Origin: Rickettsia rhipicephali str. 3-7-female6-CWPP
Lineage (GTDB): Bacteria; Pseudomonadota; Alphaproteobacteria; Rickettsiales; Rickettsiaceae
DNA: 64,000 nt
Reading direction: 5' to 3'
NCBI RefSeq assembly: GCF_000284075.1
Contig: NC_017042.1
Coordinates: 496,001 to 560,000, forward strand
Shown: piece by piece, positions 38,607-47,738 of the stretch
Layout: every line of letters starts with the position of its first letter
Numbering within the stretch: the stretch's first letter is position 1
The notes under the pieces: model-generated
Databases searched by the model: none
Seen by the model: only the letters and a program-made list of their open reading frames with translations
What the model was told of the DNA's origin: nothing
Made by a program: the position numbers and the translations under genes

Positions 38607-39461
38607 ATGAAAATATTAATTTTAGGTGTTACCGGTATGCTAGGTAATAGCATATTCAGGTTTTTAAGTATTAATAAAAAATTTGACATTTTTGCAACAG
38701 CCCGAAATAATTCAGCTCGTTCTTACTTTTCTAAGGATTTATCCGATAAATTAATTACAAATGTAGATGTTGAGAACCATGATTCGTTAGTTGAGGTATT
38801 GAATCGAACAAAACCCGATATAGTAATAAATTGTATAGGGCTTGTAAAACAATTGGCAGATGCTAATGATCCGTTAAAAGCATTACCGATAAATAGTTTG
38901 TTGCCTCATAGGCTAGCTAATTTATGTAAACTAGTTAATTCAAGGTTAATCCATATTAGTACTGACTGTGTATTTTCAGGAAAAAAAGGTAATTATAAGG
39001 AAAGCGATTTTTCTGACTGTTATGACCTTTACGGTCGTTCAAAATTTCTTGGTGAGGTAGATCATCCGCATGCTATCACATTGCGTACTTCCATTATAGG
39101 TCATGAGCTAGCAGGCAATAGAAGCTTAATCAATTGGTTTTTAAGTGCAGAAGGTTCAGTGAAAGGGTTTGAGAAAGCTATTTATTCAGGATTCCCGACA
39201 GTAGAGCTTGCAAGAATAATAAGGGATTTTGTGTTACCTAATAAAGAGTTGCACGGGCTTTATCATGTTGCCTCAAAACCGATTAATAAGTTAGAATTGT
39301 TAAAATTAGTAGCAGAAATATATAATAAAGAAATTGATATTATTCCGTCAGATGAGCTTGTAATAGATCGCTCACTAGATAGCACTCGTTTTAATGAGGT
39401 GACAGGATATACGCCTCCTGAATGGCGTGAGCTTGTAAAGCGTATGTGTGAGTTTAAGTAA
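38607..39461 (+). CDS. RmlD-like nucleotide-sugar 4-reductase
   Basis: 284-residue short-chain dehydrogenase of the dTDP-4-dehydrorhamnose reductase type. The NAD(P) loop is GVTGMLGNSIF (residues 7-17); the active site has STDCVFSG and the YxxxK in DLYGRSKFLGE. Unlike CapF/WbjC it has no C-terminal cupin domain. It is the first gene of a plus-strand polysaccharide cluster with capD and wecB-like genes, where it probably reduces the 4-keto intermediate made by CapD. Intact. Confidence 0.85.
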   Translation: MKILILGVTGMLGNSIFRFLSINKKFDIFATARNNSARSYFSKDLSDKLITNVDVENHDSLVEVLNRTKPDIVINCIGLVKQLADANDPLKALPINSLLPHRLANLCKLVNSRLIHISTDCVFSGKKGNYKESDFSDCYDLYGRSKFLGEVDHPHAITLRTSIIGHELAGNRSLINWFLSAEGSVKGFEKAIYSGFPTVELARIIRDFVLPNKELHGLYHVASKPINKLELLKLVAEIYNKEIDIIPSDELVIDRSLDSTRFNEVTGYTPPEWRELVKRMCEFK

Positions 39462-39479
39462 ATTGACATAGAAGAAAAA

Positions 39480-39592
39480 TGTCCGGTTACTATAGGCTTG
39501 TACACGGAATCCAGCATAAAGTGAGATAAATCGAGCTTTTTATGTTTGTATTTTTTATAACTGAATCCTGTGGACAAACCACAGGATGACTA
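39480..39592. repeat. Family D palindromic repeat, degenerate
   Basis: Left TTACTATAGGCTTGTACACGG and right ATCCTGTGGACAAACCACAGGAT. The right half is itself a perfect inverted unit (ATCCTGTGG/CCACAGGAT). Fills most of the gap between the reductase and capD. Confidence 0.65.
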
Positions 39593-39658
39593 CCTTAGAG
39601 TGTTTCTCGATTGACACAATGACAGAATGAATAATAACAAAATAGGTATTTATATATA

Positions 39659-40684
39659 ATGTTTGTAGATAAAACTTTAATGATTACAGGAGGCACCGGT
39701 TCGTTTGGTAATGCGGTGCTTTCTCGTTTTCTTAAATCCGATATTATTAACGATATTAAGGAAATTCGTATTTTCAGTAGAGATGAAAAAAAGCAAGAGG
39801 ATATGCGTATTGCTTTAAATAATCCGAAACTTAAATGCTATATCGGGGACGTACGCAATTATAAAAGTATTGATGAGGCAATGCACGGTGTAGATTATGT
39901 ATTCCATGCCGCTGCTTTAAAGCAGGTTCCGACTTGTGAATTTTATCCTATGGAAGCAATAAATACTAACGTCTTAGGTGCTGAAAATGTTTTAAGTGCT
40001 GCTATTAATAACAAAGTTACAAAAGTTATTGTACTGAGTACCGATAAGGCTGTATATCCAATTAATGCAATGGGATTATCTAAAGCATTAATGGAAAAGT
40101 TAGCAATAGCAAAAGCACGTATGCGTTCTCCAGGTGAGACTGTGCTTTGCGTCACTAGATACGGTAACGTTATGGCTTCCAGAGGTTCGGTAATTCCTCT
40201 TTTTATCAATCAAATAAAACAAGGTAAGGAATTAACCATTACAGAACCGTCAATGACACGTTTTTTAATGTCGCTTGTAGATTCTGTGGATTTAGTTTTA
40301 TATGCGTTTGAGCATGGTCATCAGGGTGATATTTTCGTACAAAAATCTCCAGCAAGCACAATTGAAGTACTCGCAAAAGCATTACAAGATATATTCGATA
40401 GCAAAAATGAAATACGTTTTATCGGTACACGTCACGGCGAAAAACATTACGAATCATTAGTATCATCAGAAGAAATGGCAAAAGCTGATGATTTAAGGGA
40501 TTATTACCGTATTCCTATGGACGGGCGCGATCTTAATTATGCAAAATATTTTGTTGAAGGTGAAAAGAAAGTAGCTCTTTTAGAGGATTACACTTCCCAT
40601 AATACAAAACGTTTAAATTTAGAAGAAGTAAAAGAGTTATTACTGACTCTTGATTACGTACAAGAGGAGCTAAAAAATGCTTAA
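39659..40684 (+). CDS. capD: CapD-type UDP-GlcNAc 4,6-dehydratase/5-epimerase
   Basis: 341-residue soluble enzyme of the short FlaA1/WbjB group. Nucleotide loop ITGGTGSFGNA at residues 9-19; active site LSTDKAVYPINAMGLSK, where Met replaces the usual Tyr of the YxxxK pair as in FlaA1-type enzymes; RYGNVMASRGSVIP follows. It starts the pathway from UDP-GlcNAc to a 6-deoxy-4-keto sugar. It overlaps the next gene by eight bases. CapD is described in Rickettsia as part of the polysaccharide synthesis locus. Confidence 0.92.
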   Translation: MFVDKTLMITGGTGSFGNAVLSRFLKSDIINDIKEIRIFSRDEKKQEDMRIALNNPKLKCYIGDVRNYKSIDEAMHGVDYVFHAAALKQVPTCEFYPMEAINTNVLGAENVLSAAINNKVTKVIVLSTDKAVYPINAMGLSKALMEKLAIAKARMRSPGETVLCVTRYGNVMASRGSVIPLFINQIKQGKELTITEPSMTRFLMSLVDSVDLVLYAFEHGHQGDIFVQKSPASTIEVLAKALQDIFDSKNEIRFIGTRHGEKHYESLVSSEEMAKADDLRDYYRIPMDGRDLNYAKYFVEGEKKVALLEDYTSHNTKRLNLEEVKELLLTLDYVQEELKNA

Positions 40685-41810
40685 GGTAATGATGATTGTC
40701 GGTACTCGTCCTGAACTTATTAAACTATGCTGCGTGATTTCTGAGTTTGATAAATATACTAATCACATCCTGGTTCACACCGGTCAAAATTATGCATATG
40801 AATTACATCAGGTTTTTTTTGATGATATGGGAATTAGAAAACCCGATTATTTCTTAGAAGTAGCAGCAGATAATACGGCAAAATCTATCGGGCTTATTAT
40901 CGAAAAAGTTGATGAAGTACTTGAGAAAGAAAAACCCGACGCTGTTTTATTTTACGGTGATACTAATTCATGTTTATCGGCAATTGCCGCTAAACGCCGT
41001 AAAATTCCGATTTTTCATATGGAAGCGGGAAATCGTTGTTTTGATCAGCGTGTACCTGAAGAAATAAACCGTAAAATCATTGATCATATTAGTGACGTTA
41101 ACATTACGTTAACCGAGCATGCAAGACGTTATTTAATTTTCGAAGGTTTACCGCCTGAGCTTATTTTTAAATCAGGTTCGCATATGCCTGAGGTCCTGGA
41201 TCGCTTTATGCCTAAAATATTAAAGTCTGATATTTTAGATAAATTGTCACTTACCACAAAGCAATATTTCTTAATTAGCTCACATCGTGAGGAAAATGTT
41301 GATGTCAAAAATAATCTGAAAGAATTATTAAGTAGTTTACAAACGCTTATTAAAGAGTATAATTTTCCTATAATCTTCTCAACACACCCAAGGACTAAAA
41401 AAAGGCTTGAGGATTTAGAGGGGTTTAAAGAACTTGGCGATAAAATAAGATTTTTGCCGGCCTTTGGGTTTACGGACTACGTCAAACTTCAGATGAATGC
41501 ATTTTGTATTTTATCCGATAGTGGTACTATTACTGAAGAGGCGTCTATACTTAATTTACCTGCTTTAAATATTCGAGAAGCACATGAACGTCCTGAAGGT
41601 ATGGACGCCGGAACGCTTATTATGTCGGGTTTTAAGGCTAAACGGGTACTACAATCGGTGAAAGCTATTACGGAAGAACACGAGAATAATAAACGCTTGC
41701 AAGATATCGTGCCGGATTATGCAGAAGCAGGACTTGTATCAAAGAAAATATTACGTATAGTTTTAAGTTATGTGGATTATGTTAACCGTACAGTATGGTT
41801 TAAAAAGTAA
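40677..41810 (+). CDS. UDP-N-acetyl sugar 2-epimerase (WecB/CapG/WbjD family)
   Basis: 377-residue GT-B-fold epimerase. Signatures are VGTRPELIKL, HTGQN, YGDTNSCLSA, HMEAGNRCFDQRVPEEINR, SSHREENVD and LSDSGTITEEAS. In the pathway with CapD and a reductase, this enzyme inverts C2 in the last step to give an L-sugar nucleotide, as WbjD or WbvD do. Translationally coupled to capD by overlap. Its C-terminal end (YVDYVNRTVWFKK) is open into the start region of the next gene. Confidence 0.88.
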   Translation: MLKVMMIVGTRPELIKLCCVISEFDKYTNHILVHTGQNYAYELHQVFFDDMGIRKPDYFLEVAADNTAKSIGLIIEKVDEVLEKEKPDAVLFYGDTNSCLSAIAAKRRKIPIFHMEAGNRCFDQRVPEEINRKIIDHISDVNITLTEHARRYLIFEGLPPELIFKSGSHMPEVLDRFMPKILKSDILDKLSLTTKQYFLISSHREENVDVKNNLKELLSSLQTLIKEYNFPIIFSTHPRTKKRLEDLEGFKELGDKIRFLPAFGFTDYVKLQMNAFCILSDSGTITEEASILNLPALNIREAHERPEGMDAGTLIMSGFKAKRVLQSVKAITEEHENNKRLQDIVPDYAEAGLVSKKILRIVLSYVDYVNRTVWFKK

Positions 41811-41838
41811 TCCTATTCATTATTATCATATCAAAAAC

Positions 41839-43116
41839 ATGAAATTCTTTAAATTAATAAAACTTAACACTTTATTTTTAAGTGTTTTTTTACTAATAAC
41901 TCTTATATCTTCTTTTTGCTATTCCAAAGAAAATTCTTATAAAAAAATAGTTTTCCTTGTTAGTACAGAGACATTCGGCGGCAAAGGCGTATACGCAATA
42001 TATAATGAGATGAAAAAAATAGGTCATGATGTCAAAATTGTAATAGTACCTCATCCTCATCCCAATATTCAAGGAGGAATAGATACCGGGTTTATTAGTA
42101 AATTTGATACACAAGATGTGATATATCCATGCGGTAAGTATGCTTCTTATTCAAATGTTAATACAAAATGTGAAATTTCTGAATTAAAAAATTATCAGCC
42201 GGATTTTATTTTTACGCAAAACCCTTACGAAAATTTTCAAGGCTATATATCAGAACCTTTTACGGCTGCTAATTTGTATAAGAGCTTTAGAGGAACTAAA
42301 ACAAAAATTATGTATATAGTCTATGGTCCTCATATCTTTCATCAAAAAAATATTGATAATGATAAGTTATCAAGTTGCATAGAGACGGTGTTTGTTGATT
42401 CAGAAAGTACAAAGGATATCTTTATTAGTAATTATAAATTTCCTAAGGATAGAGTTATTGTTTCAGGTTATCAACCATACTATGAAGTAAGAAATTATAA
42501 TATTAAAGAAAAACCAAACTCGGAAACCATTTTATGGCTTCCTAGATGGGAATTATCATTTAAAAATAGAGATTTATATGAAGGAGGTTCTACTTTCTTA
42601 AATTATCACTATTTTTTCTATAATTATGCATTACAACATCCTAATATTCATTTTATTATAAGACCGCATGTTACACTATTTACCTATGCGGTCGGTAAAA
42701 ATTACTTAAGCCAAAGTGATATGGATAATATATTAAGTAGATTTAACTCTTTAAAGAATGTTACTGTTTCTGCACATGCATTCAGGTCGTTACTGGATGA
42801 TATAATGGTGTCAGATATTGTAATAAGTGACGGTACTTCATCTCTTGCTGAAGTAGTGGTTGCCGATAAGCCTATAATTTACTTAAGTAATGGTTGGAAT
42901 AATGAATTTAATAGCAATGCTCTATCTAAAGAATTGAAAAAATATATGTATTTTGCTTATGAGCCGCAAGATATTATTAACTATATAGAATTTATTAAGC
43001 AAAATCATTATTTACCTTATCATGAAAATAGTAGTGGCAGAAATCAATTTAAAAAGATGCTTGATCCTGTAGAAAACCCTGCTGCATTTATCGCCGAATA
43101 TTTATTAAAATTATAA
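41839..43116 (+). CDS. Exported CDP-glycerol glycerophosphotransferase-like protein
   Basis: 425 residues from the ATG at 41839. The first about 30 residues form a signal peptide or signal anchor (LFLSVFLLITLISSFCYSKE), unusual for a glycosyltransferase-like enzyme. The body has a GT-B-like layout with VSTETFGGKGVYAIYNEM, IIRPHVTLF and the donor-site region SDIVISDGTSSLAEVVVADKPIIYLS, which is typical of CDP-glycerol:poly(glycerophosphate) glycerophosphotransferases. The frame is open from 41770 but the upstream part overlaps the epimerase end. Likely modifies a surface polysaccharide or lipid; substrate unknown. Confidence 0.7.
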   Translation: MKFFKLIKLNTLFLSVFLLITLISSFCYSKENSYKKIVFLVSTETFGGKGVYAIYNEMKKIGHDVKIVIVPHPHPNIQGGIDTGFISKFDTQDVIYPCGKYASYSNVNTKCEISELKNYQPDFIFTQNPYENFQGYISEPFTAANLYKSFRGTKTKIMYIVYGPHIFHQKNIDNDKLSSCIETVFVDSESTKDIFISNYKFPKDRVIVSGYQPYYEVRNYNIKEKPNSETILWLPRWELSFKNRDLYEGGSTFLNYHYFFYNYALQHPNIHFIIRPHVTLFTYAVGKNYLSQSDMDNILSRFNSLKNVTVSAHAFRSLLDDIMVSDIVISDGTSSLAEVVVADKPIIYLSNGWNNEFNSNALSKELKKYMYFAYEPQDIINYIEFIKQNHYLPYHENSSGRNQFKKMLDPVENPAAFIAEYLLKL

Positions 43117-43119
43117 TAA

Positions 43120-43996
43120 AAGATTAATTCCTGGGGAAACTTATGATATTTTAGAGGTAATGCGTCATAAAATTAGCTATAAGATTTTTAAAAAAATTAT
43201 AGAAGCCGATATACTTAATAGCCCATTAATGCTAAATCAAAAAATAAAAATTTTAGATATAGGTTGTGGAATGGGACATGGAACTTTCATGCTTAGCGAT
43301 ATATTAGGCGTAGAAATTACAGCAATAGATATCAGTAAAGAATCTATAATTTATGCTGAACAAAATTATGGAGCATCTAATATACAATATATTAAATCTG
43401 ATTTAGTTAGTTTTATTAAAAAGGCAGAAAAATATGATTATATTGTATCACGATATGCACTTGAGCATATTGAAGATGGGTTAAATCTAGTACTTAATCT
43501 TAAATATAAAAAACGATTAATAGTAAATGTACCTTTTAATGAACCGGAAGGGAATATACATCATTTAGTTAATTGAATTACTGAAAAAGACTTTGAATCA
43601 TATCCGAACAAAGAATTTTTCTATAAGGAGTAGATGGTGTAACTAACGACACGCATTCTGAAAAAATCCTCCTAATTCTATAATCTGTATATCTAGTAAC
43701 TCAGATTTAAAGCCTATAAAACAATTATTTAACTATCCAATCTCAGCTTGGACTCTAGAATTTTTAGAAAAGCTAGGTTTGCAATCCCAAGATATATTAA
43801 AACAATTGCTGCACACTAGAGATGCATTTAAAAATAGCGAAGAGAAAAACTTAAACTATGAAATTAAATTAAATAATACTGTAACAGAGCTAAAAATAAT
43901 GCTTTAGAAGAAATAAAAATTCTTAAAAATAAACTAATTATTAGTGAAGAAGAAAAATCTATTTTTCTAAAGCTCTATAGAAAATTTAAACAATAA
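43120..43996 (+). pseudogene. SAM-dependent methyltransferase with coiled-coil tail, broken
   Basis: A truncated start (RLIPGETYDILEVMRHKISY) lies directly after the previous gene. The class I methyltransferase core follows: ILDIGCGMGHGTFML (motif I), ITAIDISKESI, YIKSDLVSF and DYIVSRYALEHIEDG. A TGA-free reading ends at 43576 (stop), and downstream frames still read ITEKDFESYPNKEFFY, ISSNSDLKPIKQLFNYP and a helical tail ending KLYRKFKQ at 43996 after several more lesions. It was probably a polysaccharide-modifying methyltransferase (inference from position). Confidence 0.8.
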
Positions 43997-44028
43997 AACT
44001 AACATTTTATAAATTATTTTTAAAAGTT

Positions 44029-45843
44029 ATGACAATTAGGAAAGATAAACCTCTAAATATTTATCATACTTTAGTTTCCATTATTATACCTGTCTATAAT
44101 GGGACTAATTATATGAAAGAAGCTATAAATAGTGCTTTAGCACAAACTTACAAAAATATTGAAATTATTGTTGTTAATGATGGTTCAAAAGATAATGGAG
44201 AGACAGAACGTGTAGCATTATCATATGGTGATAAAATACGCTATTTTCATAAAGAAAACGGAGGTTGCGGTTCGGCCTTAAATTACGGTATAAAAAACAT
44301 GAAAGGGGAATATTTTTCGTGGCTTAGCCATGATGACATATATTATCCTAATAAAATCGAGCATCAAGTTGACATATTAAATAAATTAGATAATAAAGAT
44401 ACTATCATTTACGGTGGTTATGAATTAATCGATGAAAAAGGCAACTCTCTACGTTATATTAAACCGGATAGTGTGCTACCTATAAATAAACTTAATATTT
44501 CTTTATTACCTTTATTACGAGGATTAATACATGGTTGTTCGTTATTGATTCCTGCTAAATATTTTCATGAAGTCGGTATATTTAATGAGGCTTTACCGAC
44601 AACGCAAGATTATGATTTATGGTTTAAAATTTTCCGTGTTGCCCCTATTCATTTTGACGAATCTATCCTAATTAAATCTCGTTTTCATTCAGAGCAAGGT
44701 AGTAAAAAAATATCAAATCATAACGAAGAATGTAATGTATTATGGTCATCGTTTCTTCACGAGTTAACAGAAGAAGAAATGATCAAAATGGAAGGTTCTC
44801 CTTATTTATTTTTAACTCGTACAGCTACTTTTTTATCCAATAATACTCCGTATAAAAAAGCCTGTGATTTAGCAAATACTATGGCTAAACAAGTACTAAA
44901 TGATACTAAAATTAGTGTTATTATACCGGTATATAATAGAATAAATTGGGCAATTGAAGCTATAGAAAGTGTACTTATTCAAACACACAAAAATTTTGAG
45001 ATACTTATAATAGATGATGGGTCGACTGATGATATATCAGAATTAACTTCAATATGCAAAAAAGATAAAAGAATAAAATATTTTCATAAAAAAAATGAAG
45101 GACCTGCTGCTGCACGTAACTTAGGTATTAAAAATGCTATAGGAAAGTATATTGCTTTCCTTGATTCGGACGATTTATTTTATAAGGATAAAATAGAAAT
45201 CCAATTAAAGTTTATGGAAGAAAATAATTTTATATTTTCTCATACTTCATATCAAAAAATAAATGAAAAAGGAAAATATATAGAATCTGTTCGTTCCGGG
45301 TTTTTTAGTGGCAATGTTTTTCCTCAAGTCATACAAACTTGTCCAATAGCAATGCCGACAGTTATGGGAACTTTGACATTATTCCAAGAAAATTTATTTC
45401 CTGAAAATATAAGAAGTGGTGAAGATTGTTGTTTATGGATATCTATTGCTAGTAAAAACTCAATAGGCGGTATAGACAAAGAATTGTCTAAAGTACGAAT
45501 TAGCGGTGGTACTAATACGTTTATGGACCCCAATAAATATTCAGTAGGTTTAATAAATATTACTTCTTATGTTCTTAATGATTCTTATTTAAGTAAATTT
45601 AGTCCGTTTACTATTAATTTGTTATTAGCAGCTGTTACACAATTAAGATTACTAGAAAATAAAAATGAAGACTATAAAAACAGTAATATTTCTTTTTTCA
45701 AAAATAACTATGTAATGCAAAAAATACGAACCTATTGCTTTGTGACAAAAATTTTGATTTTATTAACTATTACTTCTATAAGGCAAGAAGGAATACGTGC
45801 AACAATCTCTAGAATACAGAGATGGCTTAAAAAGCATATATAA
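44029..45843 (+). CDS. Glycosyltransferase with two GT2 domains
   Basis: 604 residues with two consecutive GT-A domains. Domain 1 starts VSIIIPVYNGTNYMKEAI near residue 15 and has VVNDGSKDNG and the metal-site WLSHDD; domain 2 starts ISVIIPVYNRINWAIEAI near residue 297 and has IIDDGSTDD and FLDSDDLF. A helical C-terminus follows. Each domain may add one sugar of a repeat unit. It ends the plus-strand polysaccharide cluster and lies four bases from the convergent adaptor gene. Intact. Confidence 0.88.
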   Translation: MTIRKDKPLNIYHTLVSIIIPVYNGTNYMKEAINSALAQTYKNIEIIVVNDGSKDNGETERVALSYGDKIRYFHKENGGCGSALNYGIKNMKGEYFSWLSHDDIYYPNKIEHQVDILNKLDNKDTIIYGGYELIDEKGNSLRYIKPDSVLPINKLNISLLPLLRGLIHGCSLLIPAKYFHEVGIFNEALPTTQDYDLWFKIFRVAPIHFDESILIKSRFHSEQGSKKISNHNEECNVLWSSFLHELTEEEMIKMEGSPYLFLTRTATFLSNNTPYKKACDLANTMAKQVLNDTKISVIIPVYNRINWAIEAIESVLIQTHKNFEILIIDDGSTDDISELTSICKKDKRIKYFHKKNEGPAAARNLGIKNAIGKYIAFLDSDDLFYKDKIEIQLKFMEENNFIFSHTSYQKINEKGKYIESVRSGFFSGNVFPQVIQTCPIAMPTVMGTLTLFQENLFPENIRSGEDCCLWISIASKNSIGGIDKELSKVRISGGTNTFMDPNKYSVGLINITSYVLNDSYLSKFSPFTINLLLAAVTQLRLLENKNEDYKNSNISFFKNNYVMQKIRTYCFVTKILILLTITSIRQEGIRATISRIQRWLKKHI

Positions 45844-45847
45844 ATAA

Positions 45848-46843
45848 CTATTCCTCAAGTATCTTAACTTTTGAGCCGTCACCAATTTTAGTCATACCTT
45901 CGGTAACGACTAAGTCACCTGCTTTAATATCGTCAGAGATAATTTCAATTAGACCTTCTGTACGTGTACCGATTTTTACATATAATTGTTTTATCGTATA
46001 ACCGTCTATTTTATAAATAAAATGACCTTGATTATTTCGTTGAATACAACTTTCAGGAACGGTTAGGTTTTTATGAGGGTTAATTATAAGCGTAACATCT
46101 ACAAAGCTATTATGCAGGATTTTTGTACCCATAGGTAAAATAATTTTCGCTGTTAAAGTACCATTATCTGATAAGTAATGCGATACTGCCCCGATTGTAC
46201 TTTTAATTTTTCCTGCAATTAAAACTTCAGTATCGACTCCAACTTTTCCGCTTAAAGACTCCGGCAATTCAATAAAAATACTTTGTGAGTTTTCTGTTCC
46301 GGTAATGCTAAAAAGATAGTCACCTATTTTTACTTCATCGCCGACCATAGACTTAATTACGCCTATTTTACCGGAGTAGGGTGCAGTAATTATCATATCA
46401 TTATATGTTTTTAGAGCTTTGGAATAATTAAATTTTGCATCTTCAAGTTCGCTTTTTGACCTTTTATATTCCTCGTTGCTTACAAATTTTTTAGCGAATA
46501 AAGCTTCTTTTCTATTATAATCTTCTTGTTTTGTATTTAATAACGCTGCTGCTTTAGATTTAGTGGTTTCTGCTATGTTTTTATCTATAACTAGCAATAT
46601 ATCCCCTTTTTTTACTATTTCTCCTTGATGTGCTGAGACTTGTTCCACTACTCCGGTGGCATTAGCATAATAATCACGACTATTATCATTCTGGCATTGC
46701 CCTACAATATTAAATATGTCGTAAAGCTCGGCAATTTGTACTTTAGTTGCTTTTACTCCTGTAATTTTTTCTTCTTCCTTTTTACTTGCCATAGTAGAAA
46801 GCGAGATAAGTAAGGTAAAAAGAACAATAAGTTTTGCAGACAT
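45848..46843 (-). CDS. RND efflux periplasmic adaptor (membrane-fusion protein)
   Basis: 331 residues with an N-terminal signal peptide (LIVLFTLLISLSTMA). It has a lipoyl half-motif (GVVEQVSAHQGEIVKKGDILL), a helical hairpin (residues about 95-140), the second lipoyl half (DMIITAPYSGKIGVIKSMVG) and a beta-barrel domain with LTVPESCIQRNNQGHFIY. Such adaptors link an inner-membrane RND pump to TolC. No pump gene is adjacent in this window, so it is an orphan here. Intact. Confidence 0.88.
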   Translation of the reverse strand: MSAKLIVLFTLLISLSTMASKKEEEKITGVKATKVQIAELYDIFNIVGQCQNDNSRDYYANATGVVEQVSAHQGEIVKKGDILLVIDKNIAETTKSKAAALLNTKQEDYNRKEALFAKKFVSNEEYKRSKSELEDAKFNYSKALKTYNDMIITAPYSGKIGVIKSMVGDEVKIGDYLFSITGTENSQSIFIELPESLSGKVGVDTEVLIAGKIKSTIGAVSHYLSDNGTLTAKIILPMGTKILHNSFVDVTLIINPHKNLTVPESCIQRNNQGHFIYKIDGYTIKQLYVKIGTRTEGLIEIISDDIKAGDLVVTEGMTKIGDGSKVKILEE

Positions 46844-46868
46844 AATATTATACTTTAAGGTGAATAGG

Positions 46869-46969
46869 TGTCATCTATAGTTTGTCCACGGCATCTAGGA
46901 AAAGCAACTAAAAATGTATGTTGTTGTGACATTTTTAGTTGGATACTGTGGACAAGCTACTAGATGACA
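46869..46969. repeat. Family D palindromic repeat
   Basis: Left TGTCATCTATAGTTTGTCCACGG and right CTGTGGACAAGCTACTAGATGACA form long inverted arms with an A-T rich centre that contains AACTAAAAATG and CATTTTTAGTT. Its right arm (46935 onward) overlaps the 3' end of the DUF2608 gene on the minus strand. Confidence 0.8.
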
Positions 46970-47729
46970 AAGTATACTTTTTAAGTGCCTTATCCGTTAA
47001 CCATTTATATTCTTTTTCTAGAATTTCAAATCTAATTTTTTCTAATTGTGCATCAAGAACAGGTTCAGGAACGATAGCAGAACCGGTAAACTCAAATCCT
47101 TGATAGTTAATTTTTAGGTTCTTACAAATTTCTTGTAATGATAATAAATTTTCTTCTATATCATCGATAAATATTATTGATTGTGGATAATAATTTGTTT
47201 TTCGTAATACATACTCAAGCATGCTTCCTTTATCATATTCCGCAGTGTAAATTATTCCGTCTTTTAATGTAGGTTTACCGTAGCCGGCATTAAAATCTTC
47301 TATTATTATCTCATTTTCTAAAGGTGAAAATTCTTGAAAATTTACCTTTAATTCAGTGAGTTCACGAATTCTCCATTCGATCATATCTTCAATTACGCCG
47401 AATTTACCGGTAGGAAGTTTAGTAAGACCCATTGCCGGTACATTTTTTTCTGTAAGTAGAGCAAATATCGTTAAGATATCTGGGTTAACAAATCTAGCTT
47501 TCCTATCTTTAAGAACAATACTAAGTAATAATTCACATTCTTTTCTAGTAAGTCTTTTTTCAATGTTCTTCATTAATTCTTTTCTATAATCATGTGTTAA
47601 CCTAGATTCATCACTATCCATTACAATTACTTCATCTACATCAAAAAGCACCAAGCTAGTATTATCGGCTTGTTTTACCGCTTCTATAACTTCTTTAAAA
47701 TCATGAACTTTATTTATTTTGCTATACAT
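46935..47729 (-). CDS. DUF2608 HAD-like protein, intact paralogue
   Basis: 264 residues. The HAD nucleophile motif is LFDVDEVIV, with Asp30 and Asp32; later FIDDIEENLLSLQEI is the acidic motif III. VPAMGLTKLPTGKFG is conserved with the broken copy at 25509-26254 (PVYGLTQMNTGAFG). Function unknown; probable phosphatase-like enzyme found in multiple copies in Rickettsia. The last dozen residues (SSSSLSTVSN region) and the stop codon are encoded by a family D repeat arm, so the natural C-terminus has been replaced. Confidence 0.8.
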   Translation of the reverse strand: MYSKINKVHDFKEVIEAVKQADNTSLVLFDVDEVIVMDSDESRLTHDYRKELMKNIEKRLTRKECELLLSIVLKDRKARFVNPDILTIFALLTEKNVPAMGLTKLPTGKFGVIEDMIEWRIRELTELKVNFQEFSPLENEIIIEDFNAGYGKPTLKDGIIYTAEYDKGSMLEYVLRKTNYYPQSIIFIDDIEENLLSLQEICKNLKINYQGFEFTGSAIVPEPVLDAQLEKIRFEILEKEYKWLTDKALKKYTLSSSSLSTVSN

Positions 47730-47738
47730 ATTTATTGT

